The translations under genes and the position numbers were made by a program. Of a stretch of 12,653 nt of DNA, positions 6,998 through 12,653 are shown piece by piece. The notes beneath the pieces were generated by a model, which saw nothing but the letters and a program-made list of their open reading frames with translations, searched no databases and was not told the DNA's origin. The DNA is taken from contig JAHHSV010000035.1 of NCBI GenBank assembly GCA_020025015.1, positions 1 through 12,653 on the forward strand, written 5' to 3'. This stretch comes from Anaeroplasmataceae bacterium. Lineage in GTDB: Bacteria > Bacillota_I > Bacilli_A > Acholeplasmatales > Anaeroplasmataceae. How positions within the stretch are numbered: position 1 is the stretch's first letter; each line of letters begins with the position of its first letter.

Positions 6998-7021
6998 TAA
7001 TCAGTTAAATATACTATTTTT
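6984..7021. repeat. 12-bp inverted repeat spanning the -10 box and start site
   Basis: aaaaatagtata (6984-6995) and tatactattttt (7010-7021) are perfect reverse complements around a 14-base centre. The dyad covers the -10 box and the predicted start point, as a repressor operator would. Transcribed from upstream, it would also form an AT-only hairpin before a T-tract, so it could end read-through from the preceding gene. Confidence 0.6.
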
Positions 7022-7068
7022 TCTATCTTTTAACATAATATGATTTTCTTATAAGGGAGATGAAATTT

Positions 7069-7611
7069 GTGGCCATTAAAATTCTTTTTATAGCTGGTGT
7101 ATATGGTGTTGGTAAAAGTACATTATGTAATAAACTTAGTAATGAATTGAAAATACCATTATTCTCTGCGAGCAAATTAATTAGTGAAAAAAATGGAGAA
7201 ACTTACGGAAGTCACAAAGCGGTAAGAAACAAGGAATATAATCAACAATTATTAATTGATGCACTAAATGAAAAAACAAACAATTTGGAAACTATTATAT
7301 TGGATGGCCATTTTTGTATCTTTAATAAAAATAATCAAGTGGAATATTTACCGACCTTTGTTTATCATAAATTGCCAATAACAAAAATCATATTGTTGGA
7401 AGCTAATGTTAATTTTATTATTGAAAATTTACAACGTCGTGATAATAAAAAATATGCGATTAATAATATATGTGAGCTAATTCAAGCCGAAAAACAACAA
7501 GCTGAAAAAGTAGCTATGGAATTAAATGTTCCGTTGTACGTGTATCAAGTTGATTGTATAGAGTCAAATTTCAAACAATTAAAATCAGTTTTGGAAGGAG
7601 GATATTTATAA
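7069..7611 (+). CDS. AdkA-like P-loop nucleotide kinase of the PIN-GNAT cassette
   Basis: A 180-residue P-loop protein. Walker A is GVYGVGKST at G10-T18; LDGHFCIFN (78-86) gives an acidic residue and histidine; LPTFVYHKLP follows, then a hydrophobic strand (ITKIILLEA) and a basic lid-like QRRD (122-125). This order recalls archaeal adenylate kinase AdkA and the AAA_18/AAA_33 kinase groups, so phosphoryl transfer to a nucleotide or RNA end is plausible; the substrate is unknown. Start choice: the upstream ATG at 7060 abuts the AAGGGAG site (7053-7059), leaving no spacing, whereas GTG at 7069 has 9 nt, so GTG is preferred. Its stop codon overlaps the next ATG by one base (TAATG), which indicates translational coupling with the PIN-GNAT gene. 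Confidence 0.72.
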   Translation: MAIKILFIAGVYGVGKSTLCNKLSNELKIPLFSASKLISEKNGETYGSHKAVRNKEYNQQLLIDALNEKTNNLETIILDGHFCIFNKNNQVEYLPTFVYHKLPITKIILLEANVNFIIENLQRRDNKKYAINNICELIQAEKQQAEKVAMELNVPLYVYQVDCIESNFKQLKSVLEGGYL

Positions 7612-9119
7612 TGAGAGCATTGTTGGATACTAATATTGTCATTCATCGAGAAAACACAAAACCTACAAATTACGCTATAGGAGAATTATTTCATTGGTTA
7701 GATGTTTTAAAATACGATAAAGTGATACATCCATACACAATATCTGAATTAAGAAAATATATGAATGATGATATGCAAAGACTTTATGATGCAAAATTAC
7801 CTGCCTATATTCAAATGAAAACTGTAGGTGTTCAGACAGAGGAGTTTTCAAAACTATTAGCTGGAACGGCAAAAACAAAAAATGATCTAATAGACAACCA
7901 ATTATTATTCGAGTTATATTGTAATAAAGTGGATATACTTATAACTGAGGATAGAGGGATGAATGCTAAAGCCAAATGTCTAGGATTAGAGGATAGAGTT
8001 TTTACAATAGATAGTTTTATTTGTAAGATGACTGCAGAAAATCCAGAGCTAATTGAATACAAATTTTTAAGAGTTAAAAAAGAGTACTTTGGAAATATTG
8101 ATGTCAACAATCCTTTTTTTGATACATTTAAAAAGGATTATCCTGGATTTAATGACTGGTTTCAAAGAAAATGTGATGAAGAAGCTTATGTTTGTGAAAA
8201 TGATAAAGGTGGAATATTAGGGTTTTTATATCTGAAAACAGAAGACGAAAAAGAAAATTATAATGATATATGTCCCCTATTCAAGCCTGCTAAGAGACTT
8301 AAAATCGGTACATTTAAGGTTGAAACATCAGGTTTTAGATTGGGTGAGCGATTTATTAAAATAATTTTTGATAATGCTATAGAACGTAATGTAAGTGAGA
8401 TATATGTAACTTTATTTAAAAATCGTCCTGAATTAGAAAGGTTGTATCGATTATTAATTAAATGGGGATTCTTTGAATATGGAATCAAAAAGTCGGGAGA
8501 AAATGAGGAAACTGTTTTAGTTAAGAAACTTGGGGTTTATTATAAAAATAAATCTCCAAAATATAATTTTCCAAATTTAAATTATGAAAGTAACAAATTT
8601 TTCTTGCCAATAGAAGCTAAGTATCACACTCCTCTTTTACCTGATTCACAGTTGAAAACAGAAAATGAAGTAGATTTTCTAGGTGATCAACCACAAAAAT
8701 ATGCATTAGAAAAAGTTTATATTTCTTTCTCGTATGTAAGAAATATGAAACCAGGTGATTTTGTTGTAATATATAGAAAAGGTGAAAAAGAGGGAAGAAA
8801 AGCTTATGAATCTGTTGTCTCTACAATTGGTGTAATTGATAGTTATAGAGATAAGTTTAACAATAAAGAAGATTTTTTAAAGTATTGTCAAAATAGGACT
8901 GTTTTTACTAAGGAGGAACTCGAAAGCTTTTGGAATAAGAAGAAAGACCAATTGCTTGTTATTAAATTTATATATGTTAAAAGTTTAACTAAACGATTAA
9001 CTCTGAAATGTTTATGGGAAAACAACATTGTTCCAGAACAAAAAGGGCCTCGACCATTTGACAAAATATCAGATAATAACTTTAGACTGATACTAAATAA
9101 ATCAAATACAAATATTTAA
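7611..9119 (+). CDS. PIN ribonuclease - GNAT acetyltransferase - PUA-like fusion protein
   Basis: A 502-residue three-domain protein. Residues 1-140 form a PIN nuclease domain: LLDTNIVI with D6, E46 in ISELRKY, D95 in LIDNQLL and D114 in LITEDRGM supply the four acidic metal ligands expected, so it looks active, probably on RNA. About 155-308 is GNAT-like: a central strand ILGFLYLKTE, then KIGTFKVETSGFRLGERFIKI, whose G-x-R-L-G-E segment sits at the acetyl-CoA pyrophosphate loop, and a closing RLLIKWGFFEYG. About 330-495 resembles the PUA/ASCH/EVE superfamily of RNA- or modified-base-binding domains, with VRNMKPGDFVVIYRK (376-390) and VVSTIGVIDSY. AAGGAGG (7595-7601) lies 9 nt before ATG 7611; the open frame runs back to 7554, but that start lacks such a site. 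The substrate of the acetyltransferase is unknown. A nuclease, acetyltransferase and reader in one chain suggest RNA cleavage or modification in a toxin or defence role. Confidence 0.78.
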   Translation: MRALLDTNIVIHRENTKPTNYAIGELFHWLDVLKYDKVIHPYTISELRKYMNDDMQRLYDAKLPAYIQMKTVGVQTEEFSKLLAGTAKTKNDLIDNQLLFELYCNKVDILITEDRGMNAKAKCLGLEDRVFTIDSFICKMTAENPELIEYKFLRVKKEYFGNIDVNNPFFDTFKKDYPGFNDWFQRKCDEEAYVCENDKGGILGFLYLKTEDEKENYNDICPLFKPAKRLKIGTFKVETSGFRLGERFIKIIFDNAIERNVSEIYVTLFKNRPELERLYRLLIKWGFFEYGIKKSGENEETVLVKKLGVYYKNKSPKYNFPNLNYESNKFFLPIEAKYHTPLLPDSQLKTENEVDFLGDQPQKYALEKVYISFSYVRNMKPGDFVVIYRKGEKEGRKAYESVVSTIGVIDSYRDKFNNKEDFLKYCQNRTVFTKEELESFWNKKKDQLLVIKFIYVKSLTKRLTLKCLWENNIVPEQKGPRPFDKISDNNFRLILNKSNTNI

Positions 9120-9136
9120 CTTCAAAGGAGTTTTTG

Positions 9137-9514
9137 ATGAGTACAATTATTATGGCAATTAAACCTGAATACTCAAATCGCATATTTAAAGGAACAAAAA
9201 AATATGAATTTCGAAAACATCTTGCTAAAAAGGTGGTTGAGAAAATTATTGTCTATTCTACCAGTCCAGAAAAGAAAATTATAGGAGAAGTAGAAGTTGT
9301 TGGAATTATGTCTTTATCTCCATCTTTATTATGGGAAAAAACAAAAAAAGAAGCAGGAATTTCAAAAAGAAAATTTACAGAGTATTTTAAGGGACAGAAA
9401 GTAGCATATGCATATATATTAGGGGAAATAAAAAAATATGATAGGCCTAAATCATTGATTGAGTTTGGCATAAAACATTCTCCTCAATCATTTATGTACA
9501 TTAATGAGCAATAA
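9137..9514 (+). CDS. Stand-alone ASCH-domain protein
   Basis: A 125-residue protein that is almost entirely an ASCH (PUA-like) domain. It carries the family signature G-x-K-x-x-E-x-R as G19, K21, E24 and R26, after IKPEYSNRIF, followed by VEKIIVYSTSP and IGEVEVVGI strands. ASCH domains bind RNA or nucleotides. E. coli YqfB, a small family member, removes acetyl from N4-acetylcytidine; its catalytic threonine is glutamate here, so I do not assign that reaction. AAAGGAG (9124-9130) stands 6 nt before ATG 9137; an in-frame TTG at 9134 is less likely. It is third in the operon, 17 nt after the PIN-GNAT gene, and could act as antitoxin, substrate reader or modification remover. Lysines are 18 AAA to 3 AAG. 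Confidence 0.82.
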   Translation: MSTIIMAIKPEYSNRIFKGTKKYEFRKHLAKKVVEKIIVYSTSPEKKIIGEVEVVGIMSLSPSLLWEKTKKEAGISKRKFTEYFKGQKVAYAYILGEIKKYDRPKSLIEFGIKHSPQSFMYINEQ

Positions 9515-9604
9515 AAGTAACTAATTGGGGAAAAGATTATGGGGTTTGACTCTAATTATGTGTGAAGGGTAAAACCTTTATAATTTTTGTCTCCTTATAG
9601 TTTT

Positions 9605-9633
9605 AATAGAGGTCGTTTGACCTCTATTTTTTT
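9605..9633 (+). terminator. Terminator of the kinase / PIN-GNAT / ASCH operon
   Basis: A perfect 10-bp stem (aatagaggtc 9605-9614 with gacctctatt 9619-9628), loop GTTT and seven T residues (9627-9633). The C-GTTT-G loop closure is the same as in the GH84 terminator. Confidence 0.88.
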
Positions 9634-9646
9634 ATGTGGTTATTAC

Positions 9647-9675
9647 TTACCATTGGGGTTAAAAGATGGTATAAT
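9647..9675 (+). promoter_or_regulatory. Promoter of the alpha/beta hydrolase gene
   Basis: TTACCA (9647-9652) and TATAAT (9670-9675) with a 17-bp spacer and an extended TGG before the -10 box. GAGG at 9725-9728 is the ribosome binding site, 7 nt before ATG 9736. Confidence 0.68.
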
Positions 9676-9735
9676 AATAAATAGTTGAAAAGGGTTCAAA
9701 ATAAAATATTGTATATATGACTGCGAGGCGGTAGG

Positions 9736-10716
9736 ATGATTTGGTTATATATTGTTTTAGGGGTAATTGGAGGAGTAATTCTAATTAGCTTTATTTTTGC
9801 TATAGTTTTACATTCAATGTATTTTGGTAAGAGGTTTACACCTGATCCTTTAGTTACCTATTATAGTAATAGTGAATTTAATATTGATAGAATAGCTGTA
9901 GAGATTCCTTGTAGAAGGGAAACCTTAAGGGGCTATCTTTATAATCCTAATGGTAGTATTAAGGATAAGCTAATTGTTTTTAACCATGGTATGGGTAGCT
10001 CTATTGATGCTTATAACCAGGATATTTGTTATTTTGCAGCGCGTGGCTATATGGTTTTAGGTGTTAATCATATTGGGGTTGATACCTCTAGTGGTAGAGG
10101 GGTAAAGGGCTTTAGTGGTTCCTTAAAAAGCCTTGATTATGTTTTACGCTGGGTAGATAAAAGTGGCTTAGGTAAAGGAAAAAAGATAATTGTAATTGGT
10201 CATAGCTGGGGTGGCTTTGCTGCTAGTAACATTACTAAGTATCATCCTGAGGTTAGTAAGGTTATCGCGATTAGCCCTTTTGTTTCAATTAGAAGAATGC
10301 TTAAGTCAAGCCTTCCACCATTTTTAAATTTCCTTATTCCCTATATTTATTTAATTGATTATTTTAAGTGTGGGAAGTATGCCTTTTGTAATTCCCGTAA
10401 AAGCTTAAATAGCTTTAATGGTAGTACCTTAATTGTTGCCTCTCGTAATGATTTTATGATTAAGTATGATTTAAATGCTGGCTATTTACATCATAGTGTT
10501 TATGGAGCAAGATATTTAATTAATGATGATAGATATCATAATCCTAATTACACTAAGGATGCGGTTAACTATATGATTGATTATATGACAAGGCTTAATG
10601 CCTATAAGGGTAATTTAGAGGCAATTAATAATTTAAAGAAAAATACGGATTTTCATAGAATGGGTGCTTTAGATTTTGAGGTTATGGATAAAATTTTAAA
10701 ATTTATTGAAGAATAG
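9736..10716 (+). CDS. Membrane-anchored alpha/beta hydrolase
   Basis: A 326-residue serine hydrolase. Residues 3-27 form one hydrophobic membrane segment with no cleavage signal, so the enzyme is probably tethered to the membrane. The core shows oxyanion-loop HGMG (84-87), nucleophile elbow GHSWGG with S157, a probable acid D239 in ASRNDFMI and a catalytic histidine H268 in DDRYHNP. This completes the Ser-Asp-His triad. The family covers esterases, lipases and peptidases, and the substrate cannot be read from the sequence. A hydrophobic lid-like stretch (PPFLNFLIPYIYLIDYF, 194-210) suggests a lipid or acyl substrate, which is inference. The gene has its own promoter; the following small gene begins 43 nt later with an added internal promoter. 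Its AAG-rich codon style matches the GH84 and aconitase X genes. Confidence 0.85.
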   Translation: MIWLYIVLGVIGGVILISFIFAIVLHSMYFGKRFTPDPLVTYYSNSEFNIDRIAVEIPCRRETLRGYLYNPNGSIKDKLIVFNHGMGSSIDAYNQDICYFAARGYMVLGVNHIGVDTSSGRGVKGFSGSLKSLDYVLRWVDKSGLGKGKKIIVIGHSWGGFAASNITKYHPEVSKVIAISPFVSIRRMLKSSLPPFLNFLIPYIYLIDYFKCGKYAFCNSRKSLNSFNGSTLIVASRNDFMIKYDLNAGYLHHSVYGARYLINDDRYHNPNYTKDAVNYMIDYMTRLNAYKGNLEAINNLKKNTDFHRMGALDFEVMDKILKFIEE

Positions 10717-10733
10717 GTTAAAAATGCTATAAT
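10706..10733 (+). promoter_or_regulatory. Internal promoter before the small gene and nicotinamidase
   Basis: TTGAAG (10706-10711) overlaps the end of the hydrolase gene; TATAAT (10728-10733) follows after 16 bp and carries an extended TGC. TAGGAG at 10745-10750 is the ribosome binding site, 9 nt before ATG 10760. Confidence 0.6.
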
Positions 10734-10759
10734 TAGCCTAGATGTAGGAGTTGATTTGT

Positions 10760-10984
10760 ATGCTTAGATATCCTAATGGTAGTGGTAATAGTGGAGTTGA
10801 AAAATACGAAATAGGTAGTGATTATATCGATATTAAGTTTAAGGAGCATAAGAAGATTTATCGCTACTATAGTATGATGATAGGTGAGGAAAACTTTAAG
10901 GAGATGTGCAGGCTTGCAACTATTGGTAAGGGCCTTAACAGCTTTATTAATAAAAACATCTTAGTTAAAAATAGTGATTTATAG
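10760..10984 (+). CDS. Small KTSC-like protein of unknown function
   Basis: A 74-residue soluble protein. The start at ATG 10760 is chosen because TAGGAG (10745-10750) is 9 nt upstream; the in-frame TTG at 10751 abuts it. The pattern YIDIKFKEHKKIYRYYSM then GKGLNSFINKNI resembles the KTSC domain, a roughly 60-residue module found at the C-terminus of some lysyl-tRNA synthetases and as stand-alone proteins of unknown role. This similarity is judged by eye. It is 10 nt upstream of the nicotinamidase gene and almost certainly co-transcribed with it. No membrane segment, signal or catalytic motif is visible. Confidence 0.7.
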   Translation: MLRYPNGSGNSGVEKYEIGSDYIDIKFKEHKKIYRYYSMMIGEENFKEMCRLATIGKGLNSFINKNILVKNSDL

Positions 10985-10994
10985 GAGAAAAATT

Positions 10995-11504
10995 ATGAAG
11001 CTTTTATTAGTTATTGATATGCAAAATGACTTTTTAACTGGTAGCTTAAGCAATCAGGAGGGACTAAATATTATACCTTTAGTAAAGGATAAGATTTTAG
11101 AGTATTTAAATAATGGTGATGAGGTTATTTTTACTAAGGATACCCATGATGAAAATTATTTAAATACTAGTGAGGGTAAAATGCTTCCGGTAGAGCACTG
11201 CTTAAAGGGTACCTGGGGTCATGATATTTGTCCTTTATTAAAGCCTTATGCTAAAGCTATTATTGAGAAGAAAAGCTTTGGAGCCTTAGAGGAATTTAAG
11301 GCCTATGATTTTAGCAAATATAGTGAAATTGCCTTAGTTGGTGTTTGTACTGATATTTGTGTTATTTCTAATGCTTTAATCTTAAAGGCAATGTATCCTG
11401 AAACACCAATTGTAATTTATGAAAAGCTTTGTGCTGCAACCTCCTTAGAAAATCAAAAGCATAGTATTTCTAGTATGCAAGCATGTCAGGTTATTATTAA
11501 ATAA
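10995..11504 (+). CDS. Nicotinamidase-like cysteine hydrolase (isochorismatase family)
   Basis: A 169-residue isochorismatase-fold hydrolase. The Cys-Asp-Lys triad is D8 (VIDMQNDF), K92 (in IEKKSFGA) and C122 (GVCTDICV), with the usual cis-peptide region before the cysteine. Candidate metal ligands D49, H51, E60 and H68 follow the spacing I recall for the streptococcal nicotinamidase type. This supports deamidation of nicotinamide to nicotinate in NAD salvage. Related family members act on pyrazinamide, isochorismate or N-carbamoyl compounds, so the substrate remains probable, not proven. At 169 residues it is slightly shorter than typical nicotinamidases (about 180-210). AGGAGA (10983-10988) lies 6 nt before ATG 10995; an upstream in-frame ATG at 10974 lies within the preceding gene and is less likely. 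Confidence 0.82.
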   Translation: MKLLLVIDMQNDFLTGSLSNQEGLNIIPLVKDKILEYLNNGDEVIFTKDTHDENYLNTSEGKMLPVEHCLKGTWGHDICPLLKPYAKAIIEKKSFGALEEFKAYDFSKYSEIALVGVCTDICVISNALILKAMYPETPIVIYEKLCAATSLENQKHSISSMQACQVIIK

Positions 11505-11509
11505 TTATT

Positions 11510-11542
11510 AAGTCCTAGGCTTAAAAAGCTTAGGACTTTTTT
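11510..11542 (+). terminator. Terminator of the nicotinamidase gene
   Basis: A 13-bp stem with one G-U pair (11510-11522 with 11526-11538), an AAA loop and six T residues (11537-11542), starting 5 bases after the stop codon. Confidence 0.9.
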
Positions 11543-11552
11543 CTTAGTCTAA

Positions 11553-11580
11553 TTGTATTTTTTTCTAAAGGGTATATAAT
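11553..11580 (+). promoter_or_regulatory. Promoter of the aconitase X gene
   Basis: TTGTAT (11553-11558) and TATAAT (11575-11580) with a 16-bp spacer. The message would carry a leader of about 98 bases before ATG 11685. GGGGGTG (11673-11679) is the ribosome binding site. Confidence 0.55.
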
Positions 11581-11636
11581 TAAAGGTGTATTAGACAAAC
11601 AGAAAAAATTAAATAATATTTCTAGGATATTTTCAA

Positions 11637-11655
11637 TTTTAACTCGATGTTAAAA
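11637..11655. repeat. Short dyad in the aconitase X leader
   Basis: ttttaac (11637-11643) and gttaaaa (11649-11655) are perfect 7-bp reverse complements around tcgat, 30 bases before the start codon. It could be a small hairpin or a regulator site; AT-rich dyads of this size also occur by chance. Confidence 0.35.
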
Positions 11656-11684
11656 AAATAAACAAAATTATTGGGGGTGTAAAA

Positions 11685-12626
11685 ATGAAATTAACAGAAA
11701 GGGAAGAAGCGATCCTTAACGGTAGCGAGGGCGAGGTTAGGGCTAAGATTATGAAGACGCTTGTAATGTATGGTGATGCCTTTAATGCAGATAGGATGGT
11801 GCCTATTACAAGTGAGTATGGACATTTAGTAACAAGCTTTGGCTTAGGTATTATGAAATCTGTTTATGAGCTTATGGATAAGGTTTTAGCGGATGGTATT
11901 ACGAGTGGTCAAAAGTTTTCCGTAGACCCACGTCCAGATTTTAAAAATATTCCAGCTAATCCATTACAAAAGCTTTTCTTTAAGGTTATGTATAATAAGC
12001 AGGGCTATTATGATGATCAGCTTAAGCGCTTAGGCTTAATTAAGGATAACGCATATACCTGTACCTGCTATATGCCTGAGGTTGGTAATGTTCCTAAATG
12101 TGGTGATGTTTTATCTTGGGCTGAATCTAGTGCGGTAGTTTACGCTAATAGTGTTTTAGGTGCAAGATGTAATCGTAACTCAGGTATTATTGAGCTATTT
12201 GGTAGTATTATGGGCTGTGTTCCTCATTTTGGTTTAGTTACAGATGAGGGTCGTATGGCTGATTGGGTAGTTGAAATTAAAACAACTAAGATGCCAGAGG
12301 CTCAGGTTTTAGGTAGCGCAATTGGCATGAAGGTTATGGAGGACGTACCTTATGTAATTGGCTTGGATAAGTATTTAGGTAAGCAGCTTAATGATGAGGC
12401 TAGAGATTATTTAAAGGACTTTGGCGCGGCTACAGCTAGTAATGGTGCTGTAGGCTTATATCATATTGAAAATTTAACACCAGAGGCTAAGGAGCAAGGT
12501 CGTAAGCTAATTAAGCCTAAGGCTAAGGTTTACGTTATTGATGATGAGGAGCTTGAAAGGGTTTATAAGAATTATCCAGTAATTTGGAAGAATAAGGAAG
12601 GGGCTGTGAAAAAACCTAGTTTTTGA
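11685..12626 (+). CDS. Aconitase X (DUF521) catalytic protein, C-terminally short
   Basis: A 313-residue protein matching the aconitase X large subunit: LTEREEAILNGSEGEV at the start, LVTSFG, CTCYMPEVGNVP with C126 and C128, then SWAESSAVVYANSVLGARCNRNSG (two adjoining blocks, 144-167) and GAVGLYHIENLTPEA (254-268). The family comprises Fe-S dehydratases such as cis-3-hydroxyproline dehydratase and archaeal phosphomevalonate dehydratase. Family members I recall run on for about another 100 residues with a GCPH-S-x-E-E block that supplies cluster and active-site residues; this protein stops just before that, at YKNYPVIWKNKEG. It is either a remnant, a split gene or a shortened variant. No small DUF126-type subunit is in the window. 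The stop is TGA inside a terminator hairpin. Lysine codons are 22 AAG to 7 AAA. Activity is doubtful. Confidence 0.8.
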   Translation: MKLTEREEAILNGSEGEVRAKIMKTLVMYGDAFNADRMVPITSEYGHLVTSFGLGIMKSVYELMDKVLADGITSGQKFSVDPRPDFKNIPANPLQKLFFKVMYNKQGYYDDQLKRLGLIKDNAYTCTCYMPEVGNVPKCGDVLSWAESSAVVYANSVLGARCNRNSGIIELFGSIMGCVPHFGLVTDEGRMADWVVEIKTTKMPEAQVLGSAIGMKVMEDVPYVIGLDKYLGKQLNDEARDYLKDFGAATASNGAVGLYHIENLTPEAKEQGRKLIKPKAKVYVIDDEELERVYKNYPVIWKNKEGAVKKPSF

Positions 12627-12653
12627 AATTAGGGATTTCACAGTCCTTTTTTT
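12598..12653 (+). terminator. Terminator built from the 3' end of the aconitase X gene
   Basis: gggctgtgaaa (12601-12611) pairs with tttcacagtcc (12636-12646) with one G-U, extendable outward to 12598 and 12649, followed by a T-run to the window end. The 24-base loop contains the TGA stop, so the last nine codons of the gene lie in the hairpin. Confidence 0.82.

Noticed and set aside
7554..7610. Extended start of the PIN-GNAT fusion within the kinase gene
   Set aside because: The ATG at 7611 has AAGGAGG at ideal spacing and begins directly with the PIN signature LLDTN; the extension adds nothing recognisable.
9137..9514. ASCH protein called as an N4-acetylcytidine amidohydrolase
   Set aside because: The position of the catalytic threonine of YqfB is glutamate here, so only the domain name is supported.
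9546..9584. TTGACT and TATAAT as a promoter after the ASCH gene
   Set aside because: The boxes are 27 bp apart, far outside the working range, and a terminator follows immediately.
12624..12626. TGA read as tryptophan (Mycoplasma-type code)
   Set aside because: Tryptophans checked by eye use TGG, no gene has an internal TGA, and reading through would add only two codons before TAG.

Overview
This is an AT-rich window (12.65 kb) with every gene on the + strand, short intergenic gaps, strong GGAGG-type ribosome binding sites and U-tract hairpin terminators. That points to a low-GC Gram-positive relative (Bacilli or a Tenericutes/Erysipelotrichia-like lineage). A secreted lipoprotein N-acetylglucosaminidase suggests a host-associated, glycan-using life, but this is inference. 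Tryptophans checked by eye use TGG and one gene ends in TGA, so the ordinary bacterial code fits better than the Mycoplasma code.

Layout. (1) 1-2600: a terminator from an upstream gene, with a promoter embedded in it, then a 699-aa protein carrying two complete C5-cytosine DNA methyltransferases and a closely coupled MutT/NudG-like NUDIX hydrolase. No restriction nuclease is visible. (2) 2600-3227: a 628-base gene-free stretch holding three U-tract hairpins and a structured segment whose helices are mutually exclusive (attenuator- or riboswitch-like). (3) 3228-5249: a GH84 lipoprotein with its own terminator. (4) 5311-6938: an AlbA_2 / HATPase / winged-helix regulator preceded by four direct repeats about 21 bp apart plus an inverted copy, all sitting on its promoter. 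(5) 6969-9633: a three-gene operon with a dyad over its promoter: an AdkA-like P-loop kinase, a PIN-GNAT-PUA-like fusion, and a stand-alone ASCH protein. This is the best candidate in the window for an undescribed system. (6) 9647-11542: a membrane-anchored alpha/beta hydrolase, a 74-aa KTSC-like protein and a nicotinamidase-like cysteine hydrolase. (7) 11553-12653: an aconitase X (DUF521) gene that stops short of its usual C-terminal part, with a terminator formed from its own 3' end.

The genes fall into two styles. The aconitase X gene uses AAG for most lysines (22 AAG, 7 AAA counted), whereas the ASCH gene uses AAA (18 AAA, 3 AAG). By eye the GH84 and hydrolase genes resemble the former, and the methyltransferase and PIN-cassette genes the latter. 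This fits resident genes interleaved with acquired defence-like modules.
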